From Deinococcus cellulosilyticus NBRC 106333 = KACC 11606 (GTDB taxonomy: Bacteria; Deinococcota; Deinococci; Deinococcales; Deinococcaceae), in assembly GCF_007990775.1 (NCBI RefSeq), contig NZ_BJXB01000047.1, positions 1-25,684 on the forward strand: 25,684 nt of DNA. The letters are read 5' to 3'. Under the pieces are notes generated by a model. It was not told where the DNA came from. It worked only from the letters and a program-made list of their open reading frames with translations, and did no database searches. Each line of letters starts with the position of its first letter. The first letter of the stretch is position 1. Below, piece after piece: positions 1 to 7,412 of the stretch. The position numbers were made by a program, and so were the translations under genes.

Positions 1-2
1 TG

Positions 3-440
3 GAAGTGTGCAGTGACATTTCCAGACAGCGCCCGGCGCACGTTTTTGAGCAGGGCCAGATCGACCCTGTGGTGCACGTCGGGGATCCAGACCGCCTGAG
101 GCAACTCCTCATCATCCTGATGGACAATGCGGCCAAATACACCCCTGTCGGGGGCACGGTGCGGGTGTCGTTGCAGGAATTGCCGCACCTCATCGAAATT
201 CAGGTGTCTGACACCGGTATTGGCATGGCTTCCGGGGACCTGAATCGGGTGTTTGAGCGCTTCTACCGGGTGGACCAGCGGAACAACAAACATGGAGATC
301 CCGGGGGAACAGGTCTGGGGTTGCCCATTGCGAAGTGGATTGTAGAAGAGCACGGGGGCAGCATCCACCTGGAAAGTGAACTGGAAAAAGGCACCACCGC
401 CGTGGTCCGCCTGCCGGTGCACGTCTCCGAGATCTTCTGA
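3..440 (+). CDS. Sensor histidine kinase, C-terminal ATPase domain (5' truncated by window)
   Basis: Only the catalytic HATPase_c domain is inside the window; the reading frame is open to the left edge, so the sensor and phosphoacceptor-histidine parts lie outside. The N box (LMDNAAKY, about residues 38-45), the G1 box (DTGIGM), an F-box-like FERFYR and the G2 box (GTGLGLPIAK) appear in canonical order, followed by EEHGG and the usual end of the domain. The residues for ATP and Mg binding therefore look intact. By family knowledge this is the C-terminal half of a membrane sensor kinase that phosphorylates an OmpR/PhoB-type response regulator. The phased operator at 6118-6178 would suit such a regulator, but a link between them is only inference. 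The fold is certain; the signal sensed is unknown. Confidence 0.93.
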   Translation, partial: EVCSDISRQRPAHVFEQGQIDPVVHVGDPDRLRQLLIILMDNAAKYTPVGGTVRVSLQELPHLIEIQVSDTGIGMASGDLNRVFERFYRVDQRNNKHGDPGGTGLGLPIAKWIVEEHGGSIHLESELEKGTTAVVRLPVHVSEIF

Positions 441-527
441 GGGATCTTCATCCCGGACCCTGTCCTGTGCCTGGTGGCCTTAGTGAAGGTGCCCTCAGGA
501 GGGGCATTGTTGAACTAAAAAGGAACC

Positions 528-857
528 ATGTCTGCATCTGTGAACCTTTATCCCACCTTTGAACAGGCCATCCATTCTGAACTCCCCTTCCGGCAGCACC
601 TCAGGTTTCTGCGCATTGAGGTGACAGCTGTTTCCCTGGGGCAACGCATTGAGGTGCATCACATGGCCCCCTATGGACAGGTGCTGAAACCCACCTACCG
701 GCACACCACAGCGGTTTTCCTGCTGGCCGGAAGGGAGCTTCACCCCAGGATGGTCAGGGCCATGGGCAAACTGCTGGGTCACCCAGAAATTCTGGTGGAA
801 ACCTCTCCTGGAGGTTCCGCGGGACCTCAGGATTTCAACCTGGTGTTTCAGCCCTGA
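528..857 (+). CDS. Hypothetical protein, 109 aa
   Basis: I do not recognise this protein. It starts at an ATG preceded by a clear ribosome-binding site (AAAAAGGAACC) and ends 18 nt inside the 3' end of the convergent GGDEF remnant. It has no signal peptide or membrane segment. The sequence alternates short beta-type stretches (FLRIEVTAV, RIEVHHMA, TTAVFLLAG) with one helix (HPRMVRAMGKLLG), which suggests a small soluble alpha/beta protein. A weak GC-rich hairpin lies at about 489-507 between the kinase and this gene, so it is probably transcribed separately. Its size and style resemble the other small hypothetical proteins of this window, but I see no convincing similarity to them. Confidence 0.6.
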   Translation: MSASVNLYPTFEQAIHSELPFRQHLRFLRIEVTAVSLGQRIEVHHMAPYGQVLKPTYRHTTAVFLLAGRELHPRMVRAMGKLLGHPEILVETSPGGSAGPQDFNLVFQP

Positions 858-1209
858 ATGTGGATGTTCTGGACGTTCTCACTGTCTGGTGGTGCACCTT
901 TTTCATGGCATACATCCGCCCATCGGCCAGTTTCAGCAGTCTCTGAGGGGTGTCTGCCTCCTGGGGGAAAAAAGCCATCACAAAGCTCACCCCTGCGGCG
1001 TCAAACCCGTCTTGATGCACCCGGTGGATCACTGCCTTCATCCGGGTTCTCAGGGTCCTCTGGCTGGTTTTGGGGAGGTGTTTCAACACCACTGCAAATT
1101 CATCTCCTCCCAGTCGGTAACACACGTCACTGATCCGCATGTGCTTTTTCAGTCCAGAAGCAAAACTTTGCAGCAATCCATCCCCCTGGGTGTGCCCATG
1201 GGGGTCCAT
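835..1209 (-). pseudogene. GGDEF (diguanylate cyclase) domain remnant, 3' part
   Basis: The frame encodes the second half of a GGDEF domain. HGHTQGDGLL matches the helix before the active site, followed by RISDVCYRLGGDEFAVVL with the GGDEF signature at residues 34-38 and an RxxD motif (25-28) exactly five residues before it, the position of the c-di-GMP inhibitory site. The LADGRMYAMKK end of the domain is also present. The first half is missing from this frame, with an in-frame TGA about 70 nt upstream of the ATG. A neighbouring frame upstream (about 1210-1360) contains SLTATPQPVRKADFW, faintly like the LTGLPNR start of GGDEF domains, so a frameshifted and decayed gene is likely. There is no good ribosome-binding site for the ATG at 1209. 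The product is probably non-functional. It overlaps the convergent 109-aa gene by 23 nt. Confidence 0.6.
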
Positions 1210-1502
1210 CCCACCTTGTAAAGTCTGGGGATGCCATACACTCCCCCAACGGCCTGGGGTTGAGCATCAAGCTGAAGTTCTCCTGATGAAGTTGCATCTG
1301 GCTGACCTGCCAGAAATCAGCCTTTCGCACGGGCTGAGGAGTGGCTGTCAGGCTGCTTCTGTGGGCAGGGGTTTGCACTGCAGATCCATGAGGTCGCACA
1401 TGCTGCGGCAAGGGAGGTGCCGAGTCTCAGCGCAACCGAAAAACCATCAAACACCAGGCCTTGCGTTGATGTCCCCATCAACCCCTGAAACTTCACTCCA
1501 GG

Positions 1503-1829
1503 TCACTCGTGGGGTTGACCAGACGGGAACTGGTGGTGAAGCTCTTCTGAAACCAGGAAGCTGGCCCGACTGAGGTCCAGCAGGTTTTCTTCAAAAGGCT
1601 CATGGTTCCAACCCATCCCCATGGGTCGGTACAGGTCAACATGCACCCCTTCCTGTTCACACTGGAACACCACCCTGACCCGACTGGAGCCATCTGAATT
1701 CCCCACCACCATCTCTTCAGACCCAGGTCCTCCCGTGTTCAGGCTGTATTCCGGACTGGGACAACGGGATTTCAGTTCGGCGTGAAAACGGCTCTTGGCG
1801 GACAAAATCTTGATTTCTCTGGGGTTCAT
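1503..1829 (-). CDS. Hypothetical protein, 108 aa
   Basis: The ATG follows a strong ribosome-binding site (GGAGGAACC), and the frame is read away from the glycosyltransferase operon. The protein is soluble, has no signal peptide, and has a polar middle (NTGGPGSEEMVVGNSDGSS) followed by a beta-rich stretch (VRVVFQCEQEGVHVDLY) and an acidic helix (EPFEENLLDLSRASFLVSEELHHQF). I cannot place it in a family. The spacing from the glycosyltransferase stop (about 220 nt, with an inverted repeat at 1991-2032) argues that it has its own promoter rather than being the last gene of that operon. Confidence 0.55.
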   Translation of the reverse strand: MNPREIKILSAKSRFHAELKSRCPSPEYSLNTGGPGSEEMVVGNSDGSSRVRVVFQCEQEGVHVDLYRPMGMGWNHEPFEENLLDLSRASFLVSEELHHQFPSGQPHE

Positions 1830-1990
1830 GGTTCCTCCGGTTCAGGGTGAGGCAAAAGTGAAAAGCTGGGTTTCTGGTGGCTGAAACGCCACAATGCAGG
1901 TTGCTGGGGTTGATCGAGGCGGTTCCCGCAGACACCACGGCATGACCCACGCGGTCGAGGTTGCACCCGGATTGGACCTCCCCCTGGGTG

Positions 1991-2032
1991 CATGCAGGAA
2001 TCCGTTTCCCTGAATGCGTGGACTCCTGCATG
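1991..2032. repeat. Inverted repeat downstream of the glycosyltransferase
   Basis: Two 13-nt arms, CATGCAGGAATCC (1991-2003) and GGACTCCTGCATG (2020-2032), are complementary with one mismatch around a 16-nt loop. They sit 16 nt past the glycosyltransferase stop codon on the minus strand. There is no T-run after the hairpin, so it is either a weak terminator, an mRNA 3' stabiliser, or an operator for the minus-strand gene starting at 1829. Confidence 0.4.
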
Positions 2033-2047
2033 AACAGCTTTGATCCC

Positions 2048-3448
2048 TCATCCCTCCAGTTGCTTTCTTTGCTGGGTGTCCCACTGGCCCCGTTTGTGGG
2101 ACAGCATCACTGTGGCGATCAGGCGTTCAAACACCAGGATCTGGCGGTAACCCAGTTGCTCGAACACCGAGGCCAGCATGATTTTGAGGCGGTCCCCAAA
2201 ACGGGGGTAGCGTTGCACCATGAACCCCTCAATGCCCAGCGAAGCCAGGCTGATCAGCAGGCCATACAGCAGGGCCATCACCAGGAACAAAAGGGCGAAC
2301 GTGCTGTTCAGGTGACCGGTCAGCAGCAACACCAGGGTCATCACGTACCCGACCACTTCCAGGATGGGGGCCAGGGCCTCAAAGAGGAGGTAATAAGGCA
2401 TGCTGAAAAGCCCAATGCGACCATATCTGGGGTTCAGGAACATGGCTCTGTGCATCCACAGGGTTTCCAGCAGACCCCTCTGCCAGCGGTTCCGTTGTTT
2501 GCGGAGCATCCCCATGTTGGTGGGAACCTGGGTCCAGCAGATCGGATCCATGTTGTAACGCACCTGGTACTTCTGCTTTGTTTCCCGCATGTACCGGTGG
2601 AGGCGCACCACCAGTTCCATGTCCTCGCCCACCGTGTCGGTGCGGTAGCCTCCCACCTCCAGCACCGCTTTTCTGGAAAAGAGTCCGAAGGCACCCGAGA
2701 CAATCAAGAGCACCCCCATCACGCTGAAGGTGGAGCGTCCAGCCAGGAAAGCACGGGTGTACTCCACCACCTGAATGCGTTCCAGCCATCCTTTTGGGGG
2801 TTCCATTTCATGCACCACATCGTTGTGGAGTTGGGAGCCGTTCATCACCCGCACGGTGCCCCCCACTGCAATCAGCTGGTCGTCTTCCAGGAATTGCCTT
2901 GCCACCCTGAGGAGGGCTTCGGCGTCCAGAATGCTGTCGGCATCCACGGCGCAGAACAGCGGTTTGGAGGCGTGGGTGATCCCCACGTTGAGGGCGTCCC
3001 CTTTGCCTCCGTTTTCCTTGTCGATCACCAGCAGGTTGGGGTACCTGCTGCAACGGTACACCCCGTGGACGGCCTGGGTGGGCAGGGTGCGGGCCGGAAA
3101 CTCCTCGCTCCTTTGCAACTGAAACCCATCCAGCAACACCTGCAGGGTGTGGTCGCTGGAGCCGTCATTGATCACGATCACCTCAAACTCTGGGTAATTC
3201 AGGCCAAGAAAAGCCCGCACCGAAGACGCAATGGTGCGTTCCTCATTGAACGCGGGCACCAGCACACTGATCGGGCGGTGGTACCCCTGTTCCAGCTGGG
3301 ACTTCATCAGGTTCTGATGCCCTCCCAGGGCCGTGCGGACCATTTCCTGGGAGGCAATCAGCACACTGATGGCATAGATGCCGTTGAGCAGCACAAAATA
3401 AGCAATGATCAGCACTTCGAGCACAGAGAGCAGGGGAAGAAAATCCAT
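2048..3448 (-). CDS. Family 2 processive glycosyltransferase, membrane-bound (PgaC/HmsR/BcsA-like)
   Basis: The 466-aa protein probably polymerises a beta-linked exopolysaccharide from a nucleotide sugar at the cytoplasmic membrane. It has an N-terminal membrane helix (about 7-32) and then a GT-A domain with PAFNE (65-69), INDGSSD (93-99), the DADS metal/nucleotide motif (169-172), the GED catalytic-base region (274-276) and QRNRWQRG (318-325, the Q(Q/R)xRW signature of processive enzymes). Membrane helices at about 350-377 and 383-408 follow, then a shorter C-terminal hydrophobic part. The length and order fit poly-GlcNAc synthases, but the sugar cannot be told from sequence. The ATG has a ribosome-binding site (GAGGTGAAACACC). 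It follows the HEAT-repeat gene by 41 nt and is surely co-transcribed with it. All key motifs are intact. Confidence 0.92.
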   Translation of the reverse strand: MDFLPLLSVLEVLIIAYFVLLNGIYAISVLIASQEMVRTALGGHQNLMKSQLEQGYHRPISVLVPAFNEERTIASSVRAFLGLNYPEFEVIVINDGSSDHTLQVLLDGFQLQRSEEFPARTLPTQAVHGVYRCSRYPNLLVIDKENGGKGDALNVGITHASKPLFCAVDADSILDAEALLRVARQFLEDDQLIAVGGTVRVMNGSQLHNDVVHEMEPPKGWLERIQVVEYTRAFLAGRSTFSVMGVLLIVSGAFGLFSRKAVLEVGGYRTDTVGEDMELVVRLHRYMRETKQKYQVRYNMDPICWTQVPTNMGMLRKQRNRWQRGLLETLWMHRAMFLNPRYGRIGLFSMPYYLLFEALAPILEVVGYVMTLVLLLTGHLNSTFALLFLVMALLYGLLISLASLGIEGFMVQRYPRFGDRLKIMLASVFEQLGYRQILVFERLIATVMLSHKRGQWDTQQRKQLEG

Positions 3449-3489
3449 GGTGTTTCACCTCAATTTCAAATGCCATCCGGTCTGGATGT

Positions 3490-4650
3490 TCAGAACACCA
3501 GCAGGTGCTGGTGGGCCATGTCACGGGCGTAAGGGTCATGGTGGTGCAACTGGGCGTTTTGCAGGGTGTGCAGGCCGTCCGGGCCTCTTTGCATCAGGGC
3601 CACAGCACTGTTGTGCCTGACCCACCAGGAGGCATCCGCAAGGCCGTCATACAGCACCTGCAGCACCCGGCGGTCTTGCAGGCTGGCACTGGCCCGCACC
3701 GCCTGGGCCCGCACGAACCACACCGGGTCCGTCACCATGCCCATCACGGTTTCGCTGCCCACACCCGGAAGCACCCCCCTGAGGGCAAGGACTTTCAGGC
3801 TGGAGGCCCGAACATCCGGGTCTTTGGAATCCAGCAACTCCAGACACTCGGCCTCACAGGCGGTGGTGTCAATGTAGACCAGAGCATGCAAAGCCAGCAG
3901 TTGCAGGCGAACCGAAGGATCTTGCAGCAGGTGCTGGATCAAGGTGGTGCCCTGTTCTCCCAGCAACACCAGCACCTGTTCCAGACGCCCTGAACTGAAT
4001 TGTCCTCCCACAAACACTTCGGTGAAGGTGCGGGCCACCAGGTCCCCTGGGGTCCTGTTCACCCCCATGGAGCGGGCCAGGGCAGCGAAGGCCAGAAAAG
4101 CGACCTCAGGATGGGAGGCGTGGCGGGAGGCCTCAAGATGAGGGTGGGTTTTTTCTTCACAGAGCAACATCCAGCGTTCCAGCACCTGGATTTTGTTCAA
4201 CACCGGTCCTCGACCTTGCAGGGTCCTGACATCTGCAGCGAGCAGGCCACTCTGGTCGTACAGCTGTCCAATTCTGCCATGCTGGTCCAGGTGAAACCCT
4301 TTCAGGCTGAGCAGGCCCTCTGCAGCCAGCGGGTCCCGGGTGCTGGGGGTGGGAGCCTGGTTGAACACCACGGCATTCCACACGGCAGCCCACCTGTCCA
4401 GTTGCTGGTTTCTGTGACGCTGCCGGTTCTCACTGTAAGCAAAGAACGATGCCTGATAGGCCACCGTCAGCACGATGCAAACCAGGACCATCACCATCAG
4501 CAACACCAGCACCTGATAGATCAGGCTGGCTTTCTCTTCCAGGGTGGGCATGAGCAGCACGTAAATCAATGCGGCCAGGGTCATCACCACCGTCACAGCC
4601 ATCAGCAACGACACCAGGCTCAGGCCATTCCATCCAAGGGTTCTCCACAT
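3490..4650 (-). CDS. Membrane-anchored HEAT-repeat protein
   Basis: The 386-aa protein begins with two hydrophobic helices (about 10-33 and 43-70), giving membrane anchoring with a large cytoplasmic part. From about residue 165 onward it is built of helical repeats of the HEAT type. The clearest units are DPSVRLQLLALHAL, DPDVRASSLKVLALRG, DPVWFVRAQAVRASAS and DASWWVRHNSAVALMQRG, each with the D-P/x-V-R-x-x-A pattern. HEAT arrays are protein-binding scaffolds. Placed directly upstream of, and co-transcribed with, the glycosyltransferase, it likely docks or regulates the polysaccharide synthase, which is inference from context. The start is supported by AAGGAGAACC before the ATG. The C-terminus ends in a His-rich segment (LHHHDPYARDMAHQH) that may be one more repeat. 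Confidence 0.85.
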   Translation of the reverse strand: MWRTLGWNGLSLVSLLMAVTVVMTLAALIYVLLMPTLEEKASLIYQVLVLLMVMVLVCIVLTVAYQASFFAYSENRQRHRNQQLDRWAAVWNAVVFNQAPTPSTRDPLAAEGLLSLKGFHLDQHGRIGQLYDQSGLLAADVRTLQGRGPVLNKIQVLERWMLLCEEKTHPHLEASRHASHPEVAFLAFAALARSMGVNRTPGDLVARTFTEVFVGGQFSSGRLEQVLVLLGEQGTTLIQHLLQDPSVRLQLLALHALVYIDTTACEAECLELLDSKDPDVRASSLKVLALRGVLPGVGSETVMGMVTDPVWFVRAQAVRASASLQDRRVLQVLYDGLADASWWVRHNSAVALMQRGPDGLHTLQNAQLHHHDPYARDMAHQHLLVF

Positions 4651-4676
4651 GGTTCTCCTTCAGCCCTGAATCCAGT

Positions 4677-4693
4677 CAGGGGCCTTGCCCCTG
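4677..4693. terminator. Short GC-rich hairpin between two minus-strand units
   Basis: CAGGGGC (4677-4683) and GCCCCTG (4687-4693) form a perfect 7-bp stem with a 3-nt loop. It lies in the 100-nt gap between the stop at 4751 and the HEAT-gene start at 4650. It lacks a T-run, so termination is possible but not proven; it could also be an attenuator before the HEAT-glycosyltransferase pair. Confidence 0.3.
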
Positions 4694-4750
4694 CTCTGGG
4701 TGACAGCACCAGAAGAGGGATTTTTGTGAGGGAAGGTCGGTCCAGCCTCT

Positions 4751-5107
4751 TCACAACACTTCATGCACCACCCGGCCAAAAACCATCATCTGCTGACCGT
4801 CATGGGTCAGCAGGATGTCCCGGGCTTGCAGTTGCTCTGGTCTTGTGGACGTGCGCACCGCCAGGGTGAGTCCCCCTTCTTCCCAGGCTTTCAGGTGTTC
4901 TTGCAGGATCACGCTCACATCACTGAAGGAATTCAGGTGCTGCAAGAGCTGAAAGCGTTCCATGTCACGGGCCAGCACCTGATCCTGGAAATGCACATGG
5001 GTTTCAATCAGGCCCACCGCATGCAGTTGTTCCAGTGCAGCATCGAGCTGCTCCGGACGAAGAATGCAGATCAGGAACCCCTGCGGGTAAACAGGACTTT
5101 TTTTCAT
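4751..5107 (-). CDS. Hypothetical protein, 118 aa, last gene of three-gene operon
   Basis: I do not recognise this family. The start codon overlaps the upstream stop as ATGA (5104-5107), so translation is coupled to the 146-aa protein. The protein is soluble. It opens with a beta strand (GFLICILRP) and a helix (EQLDAALEQLHAVGL), then HVHFQDQVLARDMERF, a helical middle and a C-terminal beta pair (ILLTHDGQQMMVFGRVVHEVL). The beginning resembles ferredoxin-like or stress-protein folds in which a strand is followed by a helix and a glycine-bounded turn, but this is only a fold guess. Co-transcription with a DUF4383-like membrane protein suggests a shared stress or envelope role. Confidence 0.65.
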   Translation of the reverse strand: MKKSPVYPQGFLICILRPEQLDAALEQLHAVGLIETHVHFQDQVLARDMERFQLLQHLNSFSDVSVILQEHLKAWEEGGLTLAVRTSTRPEQLQARDILLTHDGQQMMVFGRVVHEVL

Positions 5108-5544
5108 GTTTTTCTGACCGCTGCAGGGGGGCTGAAAGTACGGCTGAACAGGTGCTCAAACCCAGCCGTCATGAGGTGCAGGTTCAACCAGTGGCCTCCG
5201 GGCATGCGGAAGTACAGTTGCCCGAGCAGGGTGAACGCCACCTGCACCTCCACCCTGCGGGAAGGGCTTGAAGCATTCAGCAGGTCCTGAATGTCGTCGT
5301 GCAACTCGAGGTCTTCAAGGTCTCTGGGATGGTAAGCAGGATTCTCGGATCGGAAAAACACCTGGAGGGTGCCGTCTGAATTTCTGTTGCAGGACACGTC
5401 TCCCGTCAGGTGAAACGCCTGCTGCACTTGCGGCGCAGCAAAGACCGCCTGCACCCGTTTGCTGGCCTCTGGCACGTCCTCTTCAGGAAGGTTCAGAAAC
5501 AGCATGGGCGGGACGTTCTTTTCAAATGTCATGAAGCTGTTCAT
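5104..5544 (-). CDS. Hypothetical protein, 146 aa, paralogue of the protein at 7413-7847
   Basis: The protein has no known name to me but has a clear relative in the same window. Shared landmarks with the 7413-7847 product are DGTLQVFFRSENPAY versus DGTILVNFETENPNY, then DL.DL, then VQVAFTLLGQLYFRMPGGHW versus IQVRFTEMGQMWFRLLDGPW, and a closing F...F....SPP. This order and spacing indicate one family of about 145 aa with an alpha/beta core and no membrane segment. It is the middle gene of a three-gene operon, overlapping both neighbours by 4 nt (ATGA). A ribosome-binding site (GGGAGAAAGAC) precedes its ATG. The function is unknown. Confidence 0.75.
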   Translation of the reverse strand: MNSFMTFEKNVPPMLFLNLPEEDVPEASKRVQAVFAAPQVQQAFHLTGDVSCNRNSDGTLQVFFRSENPAYHPRDLEDLELHDDIQDLLNASSPSRRVEVQVAFTLLGQLYFRMPGGHWLNLHLMTAGFEHLFSRTFSPPAAVRKT

Positions 5545-5984
5545 GTCTTTCTCCCTGGTGCGCCCGGCACACTGGAATCGTGGCTGGGGTCATGAAAAGG
5601 GGAAGTCTCCCGGGGCTTCCGGAATGAAAGGTGGTTTGTTCCTTTCCAGTCGTACAGGAGGGCGAGTCCCACCCCGAAGTGCAGCCACATGTTTCCCCTG
5701 GAGAGGGGCAGGTCCAGCAGAGAGGGGGTGAGGATGCCCAGCACGGCCAGCACCAGGAAAAAGAACCCCAGGCTGGCGGAAACCGTGTGGGCCGTCTGGT
5801 CGCGGGTCAGCACCCCGCCCATCAGCAGGATGGCTGAAAGCAGGTAAACCCACACCAGGGTGAGGTTCACCGTGAAAACCTCAAAGAGCTGGCCTGAACC
5901 GGCAACCCTGAAGGTGGCGAGGATGCTCACTCCCATCAGCAGCAGGGCCACCCAGGCATCGAGTCGGCGGGTGATGTGTCTCAT
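5541..5984 (-). CDS. DUF4383-like four-helix membrane protein
   Basis: The 147-aa protein has four hydrophobic helices (about 10-28, 36-56, 66-87 and 97-113) and a polar C-terminal tail of about 34 residues. The segment ILTPSLLDLPLSRGNMWLHFGVGLALL strongly resembles the end of DUF4383 family proteins, where a short hydrophilic loop with an Asn-x-x-Asp/Met-x-Trp-Leu-His pattern precedes the last helix. The function of that family is not established. It is the first gene of the minus-strand operon, with ribosome-binding site AGGAAGGACCTG before the ATG, and it diverges from the small membrane protein at 6252 across the operator at 6118-6178. Confidence 0.75.
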   Translation of the reverse strand: MRHITRRLDAWVALLLMGVSILATFRVAGSGQLFEVFTVNLTLVWVYLLSAILLMGGVLTRDQTAHTVSASLGFFFLVLAVLGILTPSLLDLPLSRGNMWLHFGVGLALLYDWKGTNHLSFRKPRETSPFHDPSHDSSVPGAPGRKT

Positions 5985-6117
5985 CAGGTCCTTCCTTTCT
6001 TCTGTTCAGCACTGAAGGAGATGCAGCCCCTGAGGGGTTCAGGGCATCCATGCCACAACAGCACAAGCGTGTGATTTCACAGGGGGAGGTTTCCATGACT
6101 CCATGGTCGGTCTTGCC

Positions 6118-6178
6118 TGTTACCAGACGGTTACCCTGCCTGAGCCGGGCTTCAGCAGCAGGTAACCGTCTGGTAACA
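6118..6178. promoter_or_regulatory. Symmetric operator with 11-bp-phased half-sites in a divergent promoter region
   Basis: Two perfect 18-nt complementary arms, TGTTACCAGACGGTTACC (6118-6135) and its reverse complement (6161-6178), flank 25 nt. Each arm contains GTTACC twice with an 11-bp pitch (6119 and 6130 in the left arm). Direct hexamers at 11-bp phase are the classical binding pattern of OmpR/PhoB-type response-regulator dimers. Two mirror-image sites therefore look designed to control both the minus-strand operon starting at 5984 and the plus-strand gene at 6252. Confidence 0.7.
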
Positions 6179-6251
6179 TCCCGACGTTAAGGTGAAAAGG
6201 CACAGGGGAAAGGCTCCTCTGCCCTCACCCTTTCAGACTCAGGAGGATCAC

Positions 6252-6440
6252 ATGAAAGCACTCTGGATTTCTCTGGGAGGCACCCTGGCCGGTGCCATCC
6301 TGATTTACTTTGCTCTGGGCTGGTACCACACCTTTCAGGAGGCCCGGCGTCAGCTGAACGCTGCAGTTGAAGACAAAGATCAGGGCCAGCCGGACGGCCT
6401 GCAGCAAAGACGCCTGCCCCGTCCGGTTCCTCTGGCCTGA
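6252..6440 (+). CDS. Small single-pass membrane protein, 62 aa
   Basis: The ATG at 6252 follows an excellent ribosome-binding site (AGGAGG, 7 nt before it), which is why I prefer it to an in-frame ATG 60 nt upstream. The product has one membrane helix (about 4-24, WISLGGTLAGAILIYFALGWY) and a short charged tail rich in Arg, Gln and Asp. It is divergent from the DUF4383-like operon and shares the phased operator, so it is probably induced under the same condition. A strong terminator follows at 6464. It has no recognisable family; small membrane proteins of this type often modulate sensor kinases or transporters, but nothing here proves that. Confidence 0.7.
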   Translation: MKALWISLGGTLAGAILIYFALGWYHTFQEARRQLNAAVEDKDQGQPDGLQQRRLPRPVPLA

Positions 6441-6463
6441 ATTTCATTCTTGTGATTCACCAG

Positions 6464-6504
6464 GAGAACGCCTTGCGGTTGAAAGCAAGGCGTTCTCTTT
6501 GTTT
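6464..6504 (+). terminator. Rho-independent terminator
   Basis: GAGAACGCCTTGC (6464-6476) and GCAAGGCGTTCTC (6485-6497) form a perfect 13-bp stem with an 8-nt loop followed by TTTGTTT. It ends the 62-aa membrane protein gene and separates it from the convergent regulator gene. Confidence 0.88.
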
Positions 6505-6508
6505 CTGG

Positions 6509-7384
6509 TCAGGTTTCGAACAGGGCCTCATCCAGATCCCGCTGACCACACCACTGTCGAAGAACACAGCTCCGCTCAAGATCCAGCAACTTTGGGGTGC
6601 AGGGATGGGCAAGTGTGTGGTTTTGTTTGATGTCCTCTGCGAGTTGCTGGGTTTCCGGCATGGGGGTGTCTTGCACTTCGGTTCTTAAAAGCAAGACAAA
6701 CCGGCGGTAATGCTCGATGGCATCAAACTTGCTGTACTTCTGGGTCAGGCAACGCATCAGGTCCTGATGGTGGTGTTCCCCGAGGTAGGGATCGGCGTGC
6801 AGGGCCTGCTGCCGGGCCGCAATGGAGTCTTTGCAGTCCAGGCGTTCACACAAGAGACGGGCCAGATGCAGCAGGGCGCGGGCCTGTTTTCCCTGCAGGT
6901 CTGCCCGCATGGCCAGCACCCATTCACTGCTGAGTTCACACAGGTAGAGGCCCTGGTAGTGCTCCAGGGTGTCTTGCAGAACTTGCAGTTGCAAGGCAGG
7001 GTCGGTGTGACGCCGGGCAGCATTCAGACCAGAGCGGAAGCGTTGCACATCGCTGCCCTGCACGATGAGGTCGTTGAGGCGGTAAACCCCCTGTTCTTCC
7101 AGCACACTGTCCTGGGCTTGCAGGGCCTGACGGATCCGAAAGACCGTCACCCGGAAACGGGTGTTGATCAGGGTGCCGGGCTCCACGTTCCACACTTCAC
7201 GCACCACCTGATCGCGGGTGCGGCCTGCGGGATGGGAAAGCAGGTAAAAGAACACCTCCCTGGCCCCCTGAGCATGCCACTGGGGTTCATGACCGTTGAG
7301 CAGCACGCGGGTCACCCCGAGGGTGTGCACCTCCAGGTAGAAGGGTTGTGCCTCAGTGGGCTGGATGGGAGGGGAAGCATTCAC
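6509..7384 (-). CDS. SARP/AfsR-type transcriptional regulator with BTAD domain
   Basis: The 291-aa protein has an N-terminal winged-helix domain (about 16-108) and a C-terminal all-helical BTAD domain (about 112-260), the layout of DnrI/AfsR activators. The wHTH part contains the conserved pattern AREVFFYLLSHPAGRTRDQVVREVW and then TRFRVTVFRIRQAL, followed by the small wing VLEEQGVYRLN. The BTAD part contains the GLYLCELSSEWVLAMRADL helix and the LGEHHHQDLMRCL motif. I chose the GTG at 7384 because GAAGGAGG lies just before it and because an upstream start would run into the preceding gene, which ends at 7413. The pair is therefore an operon with a 28-nt gap. BTAD regulators activate nearby biosynthetic or stress genes; the target here is unknown. 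Confidence 0.85.
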   Translation of the reverse strand: MNASPPIQPTEAQPFYLEVHTLGVTRVLLNGHEPQWHAQGAREVFFYLLSHPAGRTRDQVVREVWNVEPGTLINTRFRVTVFRIRQALQAQDSVLEEQGVYRLNDLIVQGSDVQRFRSGLNAARRHTDPALQLQVLQDTLEHYQGLYLCELSSEWVLAMRADLQGKQARALLHLARLLCERLDCKDSIAARQQALHADPYLGEHHHQDLMRCLTQKYSKFDAIEHYRRFVLLLRTEVQDTPMPETQQLAEDIKQNHTLAHPCTPKLLDLERSCVLRQWCGQRDLDEALFET

Positions 7385-7412
7385 CAGGCCTCCTTCACCG
7401 TTGCAACGGGTC

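Noticed and set aside
1961..3532. Long plus-strand open frame (523 codons) opposite the glycosyltransferase
   Set aside because: Its product is His/Gln/Val-rich without domains, while the minus strand encodes a complete family 2 glycosyltransferase with all motifs and a ribosome-binding site. It is an antisense shadow of high-GC codon use.
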